A DNA stretch of 64,000 bases from Mayfieldus profundus (GTDB lineage Bacteria; Actinomycetota; Thermoleophilia; Solirubrobacterales; 70-9), in assembly GCA_038040325.1 (NCBI GenBank), contig JBBPIM010000001.1, forward strand, positions 62,001-126,000, given 5' to 3'. Below the pieces are notes generated by a model. The model was given only the letters and a program-made list of their open reading frames with translations. It searched no databases and was not told the DNA's origin. Below, in pieces: positions 43,596-53,477 of the stretch (position 1 is its first letter; each line of letters begins with the position of its first letter). A program made the position numbers and the translations under genes.

Positions 43596-45164
43596 TCAGC
43601 TGGCAGCTGCTCCGCTCCCGCTCGGCCGCGCAGAATCAGAAATGGACGCGGCCTCGCTCTCGCGTCCGCGCTGCCAGGTCAGGGGTCGATTCGAGTCAAC
43701 TCTTTGAGCCTGCCTCAGCTGGTTTCCCACCGCAGCGTCGGTCCGCTTCAGCACCAGCTGCGGGTAGAAGGCGAGCGCGACGATGCAGCCGACCAGGGGC
43801 ACCAGAACCGCCGCGTCGCGCCAGCCGAGGTCGCGTGAATCGATCGGCTCCGGCTTGCGGTTGTGCATCGTTCGCTGGTAGAGCCGCAGCGCGTAGTAGG
43901 CGGCCAGCACCATGCCCGCCCCGGCGACGAAGGCGAACACGATCTTCGCCTGGAAGAGCCCGTTGAGGATGTAGAACTCGCCGATGAAGTTGGCCGAGCC
44001 GGGCATCGCCAGGGTCGCCAGGGTCACGATCAGGAACATCGCCGCCAGCACCGGCGCCCTTAGTGCGATCCCGCCCATCTCGCGCAGGTCCTCGGTGCCG
44101 GCACGCTCGGCGAGCACCGCGATGATCAGGAACACCGGCGCCACCACCAGGCCGTGGTTGACCATCTGCAGCAGCGCCCCGTCGGCGCCGTCGGGGCGCA
44201 GGGCGAATATCCCCGCGGTGATGAAACCGAGCTGCGCGACCGACGAGTAGCCGGCGATCAGCCTTACGTTGGTCTGCGTGAACGCCATCACCGAGCCGTA
44301 GAGGATCGAGGCCAGGGCGATCACCAGCACGATCTCCTGGAACTCGATCGTCGCGTCGGGGAACAGCGGCAGCACCACCCGCAGAAAGCCGTAGGCACCG
44401 ACCTTCGACAGCACCGCCGAGAACACCGCCAGCGCGGGAAGCGGGGCGGCGCGGTAGGCGTCGGGCATCCAGCCGTGCAGCAGGAAGGCCGGCATCTTGA
44501 CCAGGAACGCCGCGGCGAAGAACCAGAAGATCCAGCGCTGGCTGCCCTCGGAGAGGACGTTCTGCTGCAGGTCGACGATTGAGAAGCTGAGCTGGCCGCC
44601 GTCGGCGGCGAGGATCGCAGTGGCGATCGCCGCCACCAGCATCAGCAGCGACCCGATCAGCGTGTAGACGATCATCTTCATCGTCGCCGCCACCGCCGTG
44701 GTCCCATCCGGGCGGTCCTGGCCCCAGGCGCCGAACAGGAAATAGAACGGCACCAGCATCAGGTCGAAGAAGAGGACGAACAGCAGCAGGTCCTGGGCCA
44801 GGAAGGCCCCCAGCGTCGCCGTCTCGCCGAGCGCCAGCATCAGGAAGTAGAGGTGCGGCCGGTCGGGCTGGCGCATCGCCGCGAACGCGACCGCCGGCAG
44901 CCACAGCAGCGCGGTCAGCATCATCAGAAAGACGTTGAGGCCGTCCAGCCCGAGGCTGTAGCTGACGCCGAGTCCGGAGATCCAGTCGACGTCGACCGTG
45001 TCCTGCAGCCCGCTCGCGCCGGAGTCGAAGCCGGCCAGCAGCCCGATCGCAAGCCCCAGTGTCACCGCTGCCCCGCCGACCACCACCCAGCCGGCCCATC
45101 GCCGCGGCACGAACAGCCCGAGGATCCCGAACAGCAGCGGCGTCCAGAGGACCGAGTTGATCAC
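43596..45164 (-). CDS. nuoM: NADH-quinone oxidoreductase subunit M
   Basis: This 522-residue antiporter-like subunit has VLFFDLMLVPFYFLFGAWGQ, LLHGWMPDAYRAAPLPALAVFSAVLSKVGAYGFLR and MVNHGLVVAPVFLI, with the usual conserved Lys/Glu of the proton path. GTG start. It is separated from nuoL by a 52-nt gap that contains a heptanucleotide repeat array (45184-45216), the largest gap in the downstream half of the operon. The C-terminal Ser/Ala tail after about residue 495 is not typical of NuoM. Confidence 0.96.
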   Translation of the reverse strand: MINSVLWTPLLFGILGLFVPRRWAGWVVVGGAAVTLGLAIGLLAGFDSGASGLQDTVDVDWISGLGVSYSLGLDGLNVFLMMLTALLWLPAVAFAAMRQPDRPHLYFLMLALGETATLGAFLAQDLLLFVLFFDLMLVPFYFLFGAWGQDRPDGTTAVAATMKMIVYTLIGSLLMLVAAIATAILAADGGQLSFSIVDLQQNVLSEGSQRWIFWFFAAAFLVKMPAFLLHGWMPDAYRAAPLPALAVFSAVLSKVGAYGFLRVVLPLFPDATIEFQEIVLVIALASILYGSVMAFTQTNVRLIAGYSSVAQLGFITAGIFALRPDGADGALLQMVNHGLVVAPVFLIIAVLAERAGTEDLREMGGIALRAPVLAAMFLIVTLATLAMPGSANFIGEFYILNGLFQAKIVFAFVAGAGMVLAAYYALRLYQRTMHNRKPEPIDSRDLGWRDAAVLVPLVGCIVALAFYPQLVLKRTDAAVGNQLRQAQRVDSNRPLTWQRGRESEAASISDSARPSGSGAAAS

Positions 45165-45183
45165 GCGCCCCGACCCCTTCCCC

Positions 45184-45216
45184 CGAGGAGCGAGTAGCGA
45201 GTAGCGAGTAGCGAGT
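45184..45216. repeat. Heptanucleotide array between nuoL and nuoM
   Basis: Read on the plus strand: CGAGGAG then CGAGTAG three times, then CGAGT, about 4.7 units of the NARCGAG heptamer. It fills most of the nuoL-nuoM gap. In the transcript it is antisense to the arrays in nuoE and nuoG. Confidence 0.85.
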
Positions 45217-47226
45217 TCATGAGCTGCTCAGCAGGAAGTAGAGGCCGAGGCCGGTAAAGCCCCCGATCAGAAGCAGCGCGTAGGAGCGCACGAAGCCCGA
45301 CTGCGCGGTTCGCACCACGCCGCCGGCGCCGCGAACCACGTCCACGGTCCCGGCAACCAGACCCTGCACGACGAGGCGCTCGAACACGCGGTTGCAGAAG
45401 GAGCCCACCGCCAGCGCCGGGCGCACGATCGCGACGTCGATCAGCTCGTCGAAGTACCACTTGTTGACCAGGAAGGTGTGCAGCGGCCGCAGCCGCCGGA
45501 CCAGCACCGCGGTGGAGGCGGGGCGCGCCACGTACAGCAGGTAGGCCATGAAGATGCCGACGACAGCGATCGCGCCGCCGATCGTCAGGTCGCGCCACTC
45601 GTCGCCGACGGAGGGTTGGATCGCCGCCAGCGCCGAGTCTTCGAACGTCGGTTCGAGGAACTTCGTGATCGCGTCATCCACGCCGGGGATCTGCAGCACG
45701 CCCCCGATCAGGGCGAGCACGGCGAGCGCGCCCATTGCCATCCGCATCGTCGGCGCCTGCTCGGCGATGTGGTGCTCGGGCCCGGGGAAGCCGACGTCGG
45801 TGTCCTCGACATCGCCGGTGGCGGGGTTCTCGGGCTCGGCGTGCACCACGTGCCCGGTCTCGGCCAGCTCCTCCGCCTCGCTGCACGGTTCGCCGGCAAC
45901 GACGCGGAAGACGATCCGGAACGAGTAGATCGCCGTCATCAGCGCCCCGACGTATCCGAGCACGGTGAAGATCTCGTACATCCCGCCGCGCGTCGAGGCG
46001 TAAGAGAGGATCGCGTCCTTCGAGAAGAACCCCGACGTGAAGGGAAAGCCGGCCAGGGCCAGCGACCCGATGATCAGCATCACCGAGGTGAACGTCATCG
46101 CCCGCCCGAAGCCGCTCATCCGGTCGATGTCCTGGCGGTTCGCCATCGCGGCGATCACCGAGCCCGCGGCCATGAACAGCAGCGCCTTGAAGAAGGCGTG
46201 GGTCATCAGATGGAACAGGCCGGCCGAGTAGGCGCCGATCGAAACGCCGACGACCATGTAGCCGATCTGGCTCATCGTCGAGTAGGCGATGATCCGCTTC
46301 AGGTCGGTGACGACCAGCGCGATCGAACCGGCCACGAGCAGCGTCGCCAACCCGGTGAATGCGGCGATGTCTGCCGCCGTGGGCGCCAACTCGAAGAGCG
46401 GGTGGGTGCGGGCGATCAGATAGACGCCGGCGGTGACCATCGTCGCCGCGTGGATCAGGGCGGAGACGGGGGTGGGGCCTTCCATCGCGTCGGGCAGCCA
46501 GGTGTGCAGCGGCAGCTGCGCTGACTTCGCGAACGCGCCGACCAGGATCAACAGGCAGATCGCGACGATCGTCCACTCGTTGGTGTGGAAGCCGCCGGGA
46601 GCCCTGTCGAAGACCTCCAGGTAGTCGAAGGTGCCGAGCTCACGGAAGATCAGAATCGCCGCGAAGACCAGCCCCACGTCGCCGACGACGTTGATCACGA
46701 ACGCCTTCATCCCCGCCCCGGTCGCGGTGGCGCGCCGGTACCAGAAGCTGATCAGCGCGTAGGAGGCGAAGCCGACGAACGCCCAGCCGACGATCAGCAG
46801 CACGAAGTTGCCGGCCAGGACCAGCAGCAGCATCGAGAAGACGAAGAAGTTCAGGTAGCTGAAGAACCGCGTGTAGCCGCGGTCGGAGCCCATGTATCCG
46901 ACCGAGTAGAGATGGATCAGCATCGAGACCCCGGAGACGACGAGGATCATGAACACCGACAGCGGGTCGACGAGGATGCCGAGCTTGATGTCGAGCCCCG
47001 CCGCGTTGGCGTAGTCCCACAGCGTCGAGGTGAGATGTCGCGCCTTGGCCGGCTCGCCCTGCAGCTGCACGAAGGCGGCGATCGCGTTGACGAACGACAG
47101 CGCGATCGCGCCTGTACCGATCCAACCAGCCGTTCGCCCCGACCAGGTTCGGTAGCCGAGCGCGATCACGATCGACCCGCCGAGCGGGAACAGCAGCACC
47201 AGCCAGGCGTAGGTGGTCGCGCTCAC
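45217..47226 (-). CDS. nuoL: NADH-quinone oxidoreductase subunit L
   Basis: This 669-residue, roughly 16-helix subunit includes TWLPDAMEGPTPVSALIHAATMVTAGVYL and LFHLMTHAFFKALLFMAAGSVI, conserved proton-channel motifs. The long amphipathic lateral helix lies in the C-terminal third after about residue 520. An acidic insert near residues 445-475 (EELAETGHVVHAEPENP) precedes it. GTG start overlaps the nuoK stop by 4 nt (GTGA). Confidence 0.96.
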   Translation of the reverse strand: MSATTYAWLVLLFPLGGSIVIALGYRTWSGRTAGWIGTGAIALSFVNAIAAFVQLQGEPAKARHLTSTLWDYANAAGLDIKLGILVDPLSVFMILVVSGVSMLIHLYSVGYMGSDRGYTRFFSYLNFFVFSMLLLVLAGNFVLLIVGWAFVGFASYALISFWYRRATATGAGMKAFVINVVGDVGLVFAAILIFRELGTFDYLEVFDRAPGGFHTNEWTIVAICLLILVGAFAKSAQLPLHTWLPDAMEGPTPVSALIHAATMVTAGVYLIARTHPLFELAPTAADIAAFTGLATLLVAGSIALVVTDLKRIIAYSTMSQIGYMVVGVSIGAYSAGLFHLMTHAFFKALLFMAAGSVIAAMANRQDIDRMSGFGRAMTFTSVMLIIGSLALAGFPFTSGFFSKDAILSYASTRGGMYEIFTVLGYVGALMTAIYSFRIVFRVVAGEPCSEAEELAETGHVVHAEPENPATGDVEDTDVGFPGPEHHIAEQAPTMRMAMGALAVLALIGGVLQIPGVDDAITKFLEPTFEDSALAAIQPSVGDEWRDLTIGGAIAVVGIFMAYLLYVARPASTAVLVRRLRPLHTFLVNKWYFDELIDVAIVRPALAVGSFCNRVFERLVVQGLVAGTVDVVRGAGGVVRTAQSGFVRSYALLLIGGFTGLGLYFLLSSS

Positions 47227-47522
47227 CCGCGCAGGCCTCGCAGCTCATCGACGTTGAGTGGCAGCCGGCGCCGGTAGATCGCCACGATGAGCCCCAGGCC
47301 GACCACCACCTCGCAGGCAGCGACGACCATCACCACCAGCGCGAAGACTTGGCCGTCGGCGTTGCCGAGCATGCGGCTGAACGCGACCAGCGCCAGGTTG
47401 CCGGCGTTGAGCATCAGCTCCAGACAGAGCAGGATCACCAGCGGGCTGCGCCGGATCAGCACGCCCCCGGCGCCGACCGCGAACAGCAGGGCGGAGAGCA
47501 CCAGGTACCACTCGACGGCCAC
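47223..47522 (-). CDS. nuoK: NADH-quinone oxidoreductase subunit K
   Basis: This 99-residue, three-helix subunit has the conserved membrane Glu residues in LVILLCLELMLNAGNLAL and VVAACEVVVGLGLIV that take part in proton transfer. GTG start overlaps the nuoJ TAG (TAGTG). Standard length for NuoK. Confidence 0.95.
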   Translation of the reverse strand: MAVEWYLVLSALLFAVGAGGVLIRRSPLVILLCLELMLNAGNLALVAFSRMLGNADGQVFALVVMVVAACEVVVGLGLIVAIYRRRLPLNVDELRGLRG

Positions 47523-48061
47523 TACGACGTCGCCTCCTCAGACGCCGCCTCTTCTCCTTCCCGCTTGCGGCCGGCCAGCACCACCGCGCCAACCGCGGCC
47601 AGCAACAGCAGCATCGAGGCCGCCTCGAAGCCGATCAGGAAACGCTCCAGGAGCACCGTGCCGATCTGCTCCGGCGAGCCGAATCCGGCCGGGATCGTCG
47701 GCCCCTCGTCGCCTAGCGCCCTCAGCGAGGAGCCGAGCACCGCGATCGAGAGCTCGATGAACAGCGCCCCGCCGAGCAGCGGCGCGAGCAGCCGCTGGCC
47801 GGGGATCGGCTCCCAGACCGGCTCCTGGATCCCGCCGACGTAGGCGGCCACGAAGACGTAGAGCACCATCACCGCACCGGCGTAGACGACGACCTGGGCG
47901 GCGGCGACGAACTCTGCGTGAAGCAGCAGGAACAGCCCGGCGAGCGAGACGAGGTGCACGACCAGCGCCAGCACGCTGTAGAAGGGGTTGCGCAGTCCGA
48001 CCACCGCGATCGCGCCTCCCAGCGCCCCGATCGCCCCGGCGAAGAAGGCGACGGCCTCCAT
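47522..48061 (-). CDS. nuoJ: NADH-quinone oxidoreductase subunit J
   Basis: This 179-residue, five-helix subunit has conserved GLRNPFYSVLALVVHLVSLAGLFLL and AQVVVYAGAVMVLYVFVAAYV (the pi-bulge helix region). Its start follows a 61-nt gap after nuoI that contains a 9-bp stem hairpin, the main internal break in the operon. The stop overlaps nuoK. Confidence 0.95.
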   Translation of the reverse strand: MEAVAFFAGAIGALGGAIAVVGLRNPFYSVLALVVHLVSLAGLFLLLHAEFVAAAQVVVYAGAVMVLYVFVAAYVGGIQEPVWEPIPGQRLLAPLLGGALFIELSIAVLGSSLRALGDEGPTIPAGFGSPEQIGTVLLERFLIGFEAASMLLLLAAVGAVVLAGRKREGEEAASEEATS

Positions 48062-48063
48062 TA

Positions 48064-48101
48064 CGCGGCACGTCCTCCGCTATGCGTCCGGGCGTGCCGC
48101 G
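48064..48101 (-). terminator. Intra-operon hairpin between nuoI and nuoJ
   Basis: CGCGGCACG (48064-48072) pairs perfectly with CGTGCCGCG (48093-48101) around a 20-nt loop. There is no T-run. It may attenuate or process the transcript between the peripheral-arm genes and the membrane-arm genes J-N. Confidence 0.45.
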
Positions 48102-48122
48102 GTGAGTGGTTGGCCTGCTGCC

Positions 48123-48671
48123 TCACTCGCCCTCCGCCCGCAGCGGCGTACGTTCGACCGGCTCGGCCAGCAGCATCTCCTTGGTGAAGATCAGGTCGGA
48201 GCGGTTGTAGTCCGACAACTCGTAGTCGTGGCCCATCGTGATCGCGTCGAACGGGCAGGCGATCTCGCAGTAGCCGCAGAAGATGCAGCGGCTGAGGTTG
48301 ATCTCGTAGACCGAGGCGTAGCGCTCGCCGGCCGAGACGCGCTCGTCGGGGTCGTTCTCGGCGGCCACCACTCGGATGCAGTCGGCCGGACAGGCGGCCG
48401 CGCAGAGCGAGCAGCCGACGCACTTCTCCAGTCCCGTGTCCTCGAAGCGATGCAGCTTGTGCCGGCCCCGGAAGCGCGGATAGACCGGGGTCTTCTCCTC
48501 CGGGTACTGGATCGTGACCGGCCCCTCGACGATGCGCGAGAGGGTCGTCTTCAGTCCGCGCAGGGTCTCGCCGAAGGCACGGTAGGCGCCGCCCAGCCCG
48601 CCGGGCTCGGGGCCGCGCTGGACGGCGATCACGTCCTCGGCGTCCTTCAGGTACGGGAACTGCTCGCTCAA
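48123..48671 (-). CDS. nuoI: NADH-quinone oxidoreductase subunit I (two 4Fe-4S)
   Basis: This 182-residue protein has two ferredoxin-type cluster motifs: CVGCSLCAAACP and CIFCGYCEIACP. They carry electrons (N6a/N6b) between the peripheral chain and the N2 cluster. TTG start 48671 overlaps nuoH's TGA; the longer upstream frame lies within nuoH. The linker between the clusters is acidic. Confidence 0.95.
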   Translation of the reverse strand: MSEQFPYLKDAEDVIAVQRGPEPGGLGGAYRAFGETLRGLKTTLSRIVEGPVTIQYPEEKTPVYPRFRGRHKLHRFEDTGLEKCVGCSLCAAACPADCIRVVAAENDPDERVSAGERYASVYEINLSRCIFCGYCEIACPFDAITMGHDYELSDYNRSDLIFTKEMLLAEPVERTPLRAEGE

Positions 48672-49669
48672 AGGACCACCACCAGAACCGCCGTGACGAG
48701 AACGTTGAGCGTCGCCAGCGGCAGCAGCACCTTCCACCCGAGGCCCATCAGCTGGTCGTAGCGAAGCCGCGGCAGGGTCGCGCGCACCCAGATGAAGAAG
48801 AGGATCAGCACGAACATCTTCGCCGACATCCAGATCGGGTCCAGCCAGCCCGGCCCCGGCCCCATCCAGCCGCCGAGGAACATCGCCGCGGCGATGCCCG
48901 ACACCACCACCAGCTCCATGTACTCGACCAGCAGGAAGGTGCCGAAGCGCATTCCGCCGTACTCGGTCATGTAGCCCTGGACCAGCTCGGCGTCGGCCTC
49001 GGGGAGGTCGAAGGGGGCGCGGTTGGTCTCGGCGAAGCCGGCGACCATGAAGATCAGAAAGCCGACCAGCTGCGGGACGATGAACCAGACCTCGTCCTGC
49101 TGGCGGACGATGTCCACCAGCGACAGCGAGCCGGCCATCATGATCACTCCCAGCAGCGCCAGCCCCATCGAGACCTCGTAGGAGATCAGCTGCGCGGCGG
49201 AGCGCATCGCGCCGAGGAAGCTGTACTTCGACCCCGACGCCCAGCCTCCGAGCAGCAGCCCGTAGAACGCGATCGCGCCCACCGCGAAGAAGTAGAGGAT
49301 CCCGATCGAGACGTCGATCCCGTAGAAGCCGACGCCGTCCTTGACGTCCCCGAAGGGGATGATCGCCAGCGCCAGCACCCCCGACAGCACCACCAGGATC
49401 GGGCCGAGCACGAACAGGGTGGGGATCGCGTTCCGCGGTCGGAACGCCTCCTTGCCGAGCAGCTTGCCGACGTCGGCCAGCGGCTGCAGGATCCCGAACG
49501 GCCCCACCCGGTTGGGGCCGTAGCGGTTCTGGAAGCGGCCGATCAGCTTGCGCTCGAGCACGGTCATCAGCGGCAGCACCATGAACACGGCGAGGAAGAT
49601 CACAAGGGACTTGGCGACGAGGATCCAGGTGGCTTCGGCCATCGAGGTGTCGGCGAGCGGAAGCGTCAC
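48668..49669 (-). CDS. nuoH: NADH-quinone oxidoreductase subunit H
   Basis: This 333-residue, eight-helix quinone-site subunit has ERKLIGRFQNRYGPNRVGPF and GFAETNRAPFDLPEADAELV. GTG start 49669 overlaps the nuoG TGA (GTGA), giving VTLPLADTSMAEATW. The much longer frame to 50128 is inside nuoG. MAEATW is an alternative start. Confidence 0.95.
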   Translation of the reverse strand: MTLPLADTSMAEATWILVAKSLVIFLAVFMVLPLMTVLERKLIGRFQNRYGPNRVGPFGILQPLADVGKLLGKEAFRPRNAIPTLFVLGPILVVLSGVLALAIIPFGDVKDGVGFYGIDVSIGILYFFAVGAIAFYGLLLGGWASGSKYSFLGAMRSAAQLISYEVSMGLALLGVIMMAGSLSLVDIVRQQDEVWFIVPQLVGFLIFMVAGFAETNRAPFDLPEADAELVQGYMTEYGGMRFGTFLLVEYMELVVVSGIAAAMFLGGWMGPGPGWLDPIWMSAKMFVLILFFIWVRATLPRLRYDQLMGLGWKVLLPLATLNVLVTAVLVVVL

Positions 49670-52179
49670 GTCGTGGCCTCTCGTTGCTCGTTGCTCGTTG
49701 CTCGTTGCTCGACCGTCACTTCGGGAGTCGCGCCGTTGAGCAGGGCATTTGCGTTGTTCTCGGCCGTTCCCTCGATCAAGAAGCAGGCGCCCTCGCGCAT
49801 CCGCTCGCGGATCGCGACCCTCGCCTCCAAGCTGGCCCCGTTGGCGCGGACCGTGACCGGGTCGCCGTCGGCGAGGCCGAGCCGCTCCGCGTCGGCGAGG
49901 GAAAGCTCGACCCGCTGGGTGGGGGCGAGGAAGCGCAGCGCCGGGTTCAGCTCCGTGACGGGCCCCGCCCAGAGGTCGCGGTAGGTGCCGAGCAGCAGTC
50001 TGTTGCCGCCGGGGCCACCTTCTCGGGTAGAGGTGTCGGGCGCATCGTCGTCGAGGGGGGTCATGACGTAGCGGGCGCCCTCCGACAAACCCTCGAAGGC
50101 GGCCCCGGCGCCAGGCCGATCCTGCCAACGGATTCCGCGGCCGCCGATCTCCTCGGCGCTGATGCCGCCGTAGATCGGTGCGGCCTCGGCCAGAGCGGCA
50201 AGCACGTCGGGAACCGAGCCAAGTCCGGTCTCGTCGCCCAGCGCGGCTGCCAGCTCGCAGAGCACCTGCCAGCCGGGCCGCACCTCGCCCGGGTCCATCA
50301 CGCTGGGCCGCGCCCGCTGCAGGCGACCGTCGGGATGGGTCACCGAGCCCTCCTTCTCCGCGTGGCTCTGGAGCGGCAGCACGACGTCGGCCTGTGCGGC
50401 GGCAGAGTCCTCGAACATCGCGAAGGCGAGCACGAAGTCGGCGGCCCGCAGCGCCCGATCCCAGCCGGCCGAGTCCGGGTGGTCGCGCACCGGGTCGGCG
50501 CCGAACAGGACCAGCGCCGTCAGCTGCTCGTACTCCAGCGCCGCCCGGATCCGCTCCGAGTCCCTGCCGGCTGCGGTCTCAGCGAATCCCGGCCCCGCGT
50601 ATGGGACGCAGCCCACCTCGCGCAACCCGCGGCCGTTGGCCGTCTCCGGCACCCCCAACAGGCCCACGCCCTCGGTCTCCGCGATACCGAGTCCGCTGGC
50701 GAGGGTGATCAGCGAGTCGACGGCCTCGTCGCCCGCCTCGCCGCGCGCGATCCGCTCACCCCAGACGATCACGACCCGCTCGGCGCCTCGCAGCAACCCG
50801 GCGATCTCTCCGATGCCCGCCGGCGAGCCTTCGCCCTCGCGTTCCGCCGCGCAGGCGGCGTTGAGCTCGGCGAGGAACGCAGCAGCGCCGCCGGGTGCGT
50901 AGCGGGCGACCGCGGTGGCGCCGCCGTCGAGCGCGGTTGGGCGCTCGCTCGCGACGGCCAGGCTTGCGCCATTGCGGCGCACCGCCTTGCGGATGCGCAG
51001 GTCGAGGATCGGCGAGGAATGGAGGGGATCGGTGCCGAGCACCAGGATCGCCCCGGCCTCGTCGAGGTCCGGCACGGCAGCGGAGAGCTCGGGGCGCGAG
51101 AGCTCGATCGCGCGATCGCGGCCGACCCCTCCCCCCGGCCGCGAGTCGATGTCGGGCGACCCAAGGGCGTCGCGGAGAATGCGTTGCACGAGGTAGCCCT
51201 CCTCGTTGGACGCGTCGCCGACAATCGCGGCGCTCGACCGGCCGGCCTCGCGAAGCCCCGCCGCGGCCCGATCGATCGCCTCGGACCAGGTCGCCTCCCG
51301 CAGGCCGCCGCCCTCGCGCACCATCGGCGCGGTGATGCGCCGCTCCGACTCGAGCATCTCGAACGCGTAGCGCCCCTTGTCGCAGAGCCAGCCGTCGTCG
51401 ACCGCCGCGTTGTCGCGGGCCAGCACGCGCTTGACCCGCTCGTCGCGCACCGTAAAGCTGACGTTGCACTGGCTCGGGCAGAGCGTGCAGACAGACCCCG
51501 CCTGCTCGATCTCCCAGGGCCGGGCCCGGAAGCGGTAGGTGTAGTTGGTCAGCGCCCCGACCGGGCAGAGGTCGGTGATGTTGCCGTGGAAGGGGGCGAT
51601 GTAGGGGCGGTCGTCGAATGTGCCGACGTAGCTGGCGTCGCCGCGGTCCAGCAGCTGCAGCTGGGAATCCTCCGCGACTTCCTGGCTGAACCGCACGCAG
51701 CGGTAGCAGAGAATGCAGCGCTCACGGTCGATCGCGACCAGGGGCGAGAGCGGCAGCGGCTTTTGGAAGTGCCGCTTGGGATCGGTGAAGCGGCTTCGTC
51801 CCGGGCCCCAGCCCATCGCGATGTCCTGCAGCGGGCACTCGCCGCCCTTGTCGCAGACGGGGCAGTCGAGCGGGTGGTTGACGAGCAGGAACTCGACCAC
51901 GGCGCTCTGTGCCTCTTTCACCTGGTCGGTGCGCGAGTAGACGACCATCCCGTCGCGCACCGGGGTCGAGCAGGCGGTCTGCAATTTCGGGGTTCCCTCG
52001 ATCTCGACCAGGCACATGCGGCAGGCACCGACCGGCTCGCCGAGCTTGGGCTCGTAACAGAAGACCGGGATCTCGACGTCGCCGTGCTTGGCGGCGTCGA
52101 CCAGCATCATCCCTTCGGGGGCCGTGACCTCGCGGCCGTCGACGATGAGTGTGACCTCGCGCTGGGGCTTGGGGCTCAT
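49666..52179 (-). CDS. nuoG: NADH-quinone oxidoreductase subunit G
   Basis: This 837-residue iron-sulfur subunit has a 2Fe-2S ferredoxin domain (CRMCLVEIEG), the His-ligated N5 4Fe-4S site (HPLDCPVCDKGGECPLQ), CILCYRCVRF and an additional CTLCPSQCN cluster (N7-like), followed by a molybdopterin-oxidoreductase-type region. The last residues (VEQRATSNEQREATT) are encoded by a heptanucleotide repeat array, giving an atypical basic/Gln-rich tail. ATG start overlaps nuoF by 4 nt; stop overlaps nuoH's GTG. Confidence 0.95.
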   Translation of the reverse strand: MSPKPQREVTLIVDGREVTAPEGMMLVDAAKHGDVEIPVFCYEPKLGEPVGACRMCLVEIEGTPKLQTACSTPVRDGMVVYSRTDQVKEAQSAVVEFLLVNHPLDCPVCDKGGECPLQDIAMGWGPGRSRFTDPKRHFQKPLPLSPLVAIDRERCILCYRCVRFSQEVAEDSQLQLLDRGDASYVGTFDDRPYIAPFHGNITDLCPVGALTNYTYRFRARPWEIEQAGSVCTLCPSQCNVSFTVRDERVKRVLARDNAAVDDGWLCDKGRYAFEMLESERRITAPMVREGGGLREATWSEAIDRAAAGLREAGRSSAAIVGDASNEEGYLVQRILRDALGSPDIDSRPGGGVGRDRAIELSRPELSAAVPDLDEAGAILVLGTDPLHSSPILDLRIRKAVRRNGASLAVASERPTALDGGATAVARYAPGGAAAFLAELNAACAAEREGEGSPAGIGEIAGLLRGAERVVIVWGERIARGEAGDEAVDSLITLASGLGIAETEGVGLLGVPETANGRGLREVGCVPYAGPGFAETAAGRDSERIRAALEYEQLTALVLFGADPVRDHPDSAGWDRALRAADFVLAFAMFEDSAAAQADVVLPLQSHAEKEGSVTHPDGRLQRARPSVMDPGEVRPGWQVLCELAAALGDETGLGSVPDVLAALAEAAPIYGGISAEEIGGRGIRWQDRPGAGAAFEGLSEGARYVMTPLDDDAPDTSTREGGPGGNRLLLGTYRDLWAGPVTELNPALRFLAPTQRVELSLADAERLGLADGDPVTVRANGASLEARVAIRERMREGACFLIEGTAENNANALLNGATPEVTVEQRATSNEQREATT
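49681..49712 (-). repeat. Heptanucleotide array at the 3' end of nuoG
   Basis: Four perfect units (GCAACGA on the minus strand, TCGTTGC on the plus) plus part of a fifth, translated as RATSNEQR. Same family as the other NARCGAG arrays. Confidence 0.9.
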
Positions 52180-53477
52180 CGGGCGCCCGTCCCAGCGAGA
52201 CCCGCCGCCCCCGGACGCGAGAGCGAGGAGGCGGCGGAAATTGTGGCCTCGAACTCGTCGCGGAACTTGCGCACCATCGAGGCCACCGGCATCGCCATCG
52301 AGTCCCCGAGCACGCAGAGGCAGTGGCCGATGATGTTCTCCTGGACTGAGGAGATGATGTCGAGGTCAATCGGGGTCGCCTCACCGCGCACGACCCGCTC
52401 CAGCATCTTCACCGTCCAGTTGGTCCCCTCCCGGCAGGGGGTGCACTTGCCGCACGACTCGTGGTGGTAGAAGCGCGCCGTGCGCAGCGCCATGTGCGGT
52501 ATCGACACGCGGTCGTCGGCGACGATGATCGAGCCGGACCCCAGCATCGAGCCCGCGTCGCCCATCGCCTCGAAGCTGTAGGGCAGGTCGAGATCCTCCG
52601 CTGTCAGCACCGGCGACGAGGAGCCGCCGGGATAAAAGGCCTTCACCTCGTGGCCGTCCTCGGGCCCGCCGGCGAGGTCGTAGATCAGCTCGCGCGTGGG
52701 GATGCCCAGCTCGACCTCGTAGTTGCCGGGCCGCTGCACGCAGCCGGACACCGAGACGACCTTGGTGCCCGGCGACTGCTCGGTGCCGAACGACTTGAAC
52801 CAGTCGGAGCCGTTGGCGACGATGTGGGGGACGTTGGAGAGCGTCTCCACGTTGTTGATCAGGGTCGGGCCGCCGTAGAGCCCCTGCACCGCGGGGAACG
52901 GGGGCTTGAGACGCGGGTTTCCTCGCTTTCCCTCCAGCGCGTCGAGCAGGGCCGTCTCCTCACCGCAGATGTAGGCGCCGGCCCCGCGGTGCACGACCAG
53001 CTCGAGGTTGAAGTGGCTGCCGAGCACGTTCTCGCCGAGATAGCCCGCCTCGTATGCCTCTGCGACGGCGGCGTCGAGGATGTCGCCCTGCAGGTCGTAT
53101 TCGCCGCGGATGAAGATGAAGGAACGGGTGGTGCCCGCTGCCAGCGCCGCGATCGCGATCCCCTCGATCAGCTGGTGCGGGTTCTTCTGCATCAGCTCGC
53201 GGTCCTTGAATGCCCCGGGCTCGGACTCGTCGGCGTTGCAGCACAGGTACTTGTCCATGTCGCCGCGCGGCAGGAACGAAGCCTTCTTGCCCATCGAGAA
53301 TCCGGCCCCGCCGCGCCCGCGCAGGCCGGAGCTCTCCAGCTCCACCAAGACCTCTTCGGGCTCCAGCTCGCGGTAGGCGCGCTCCAGGGTCCGGTAGCCG
53401 CCGAGCTTCTTGTAGACGTCGATGGTGTTCAGACCCGGTTCGTCGATGTGGCGGAAAAGGAGACGGGTCTCAGGCAT
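52176..53477 (-). CDS. nuoF: NADH-quinone oxidoreductase subunit F
   Basis: This 433-residue flavoprotein binds NADH and FMN (GRGGAGFSMGKK, CNADESEPGAFKDR) and the N3 4Fe-4S cluster (HESCGKCTPCREGTNW). Starting at ATG 53477 gives MPETRLLF; the frame upstream to 53693 is antisense-like and rejected. Its SD-like GAGGA, nine bases before ATG, comes from the heptad array at 53484. It overlaps nuoE by 8 nt. Confidence 0.96.
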   Translation of the reverse strand: MPETRLLFRHIDEPGLNTIDVYKKLGGYRTLERAYRELEPEEVLVELESSGLRGRGGAGFSMGKKASFLPRGDMDKYLCCNADESEPGAFKDRELMQKNPHQLIEGIAIAALAAGTTRSFIFIRGEYDLQGDILDAAVAEAYEAGYLGENVLGSHFNLELVVHRGAGAYICGEETALLDALEGKRGNPRLKPPFPAVQGLYGGPTLINNVETLSNVPHIVANGSDWFKSFGTEQSPGTKVVSVSGCVQRPGNYEVELGIPTRELIYDLAGGPEDGHEVKAFYPGGSSSPVLTAEDLDLPYSFEAMGDAGSMLGSGSIIVADDRVSIPHMALRTARFYHHESCGKCTPCREGTNWTVKMLERVVRGEATPIDLDIISSVQENIIGHCLCVLGDSMAMPVASMVRKFRDEFEATISAASSLSRPGAAGLAGTGAR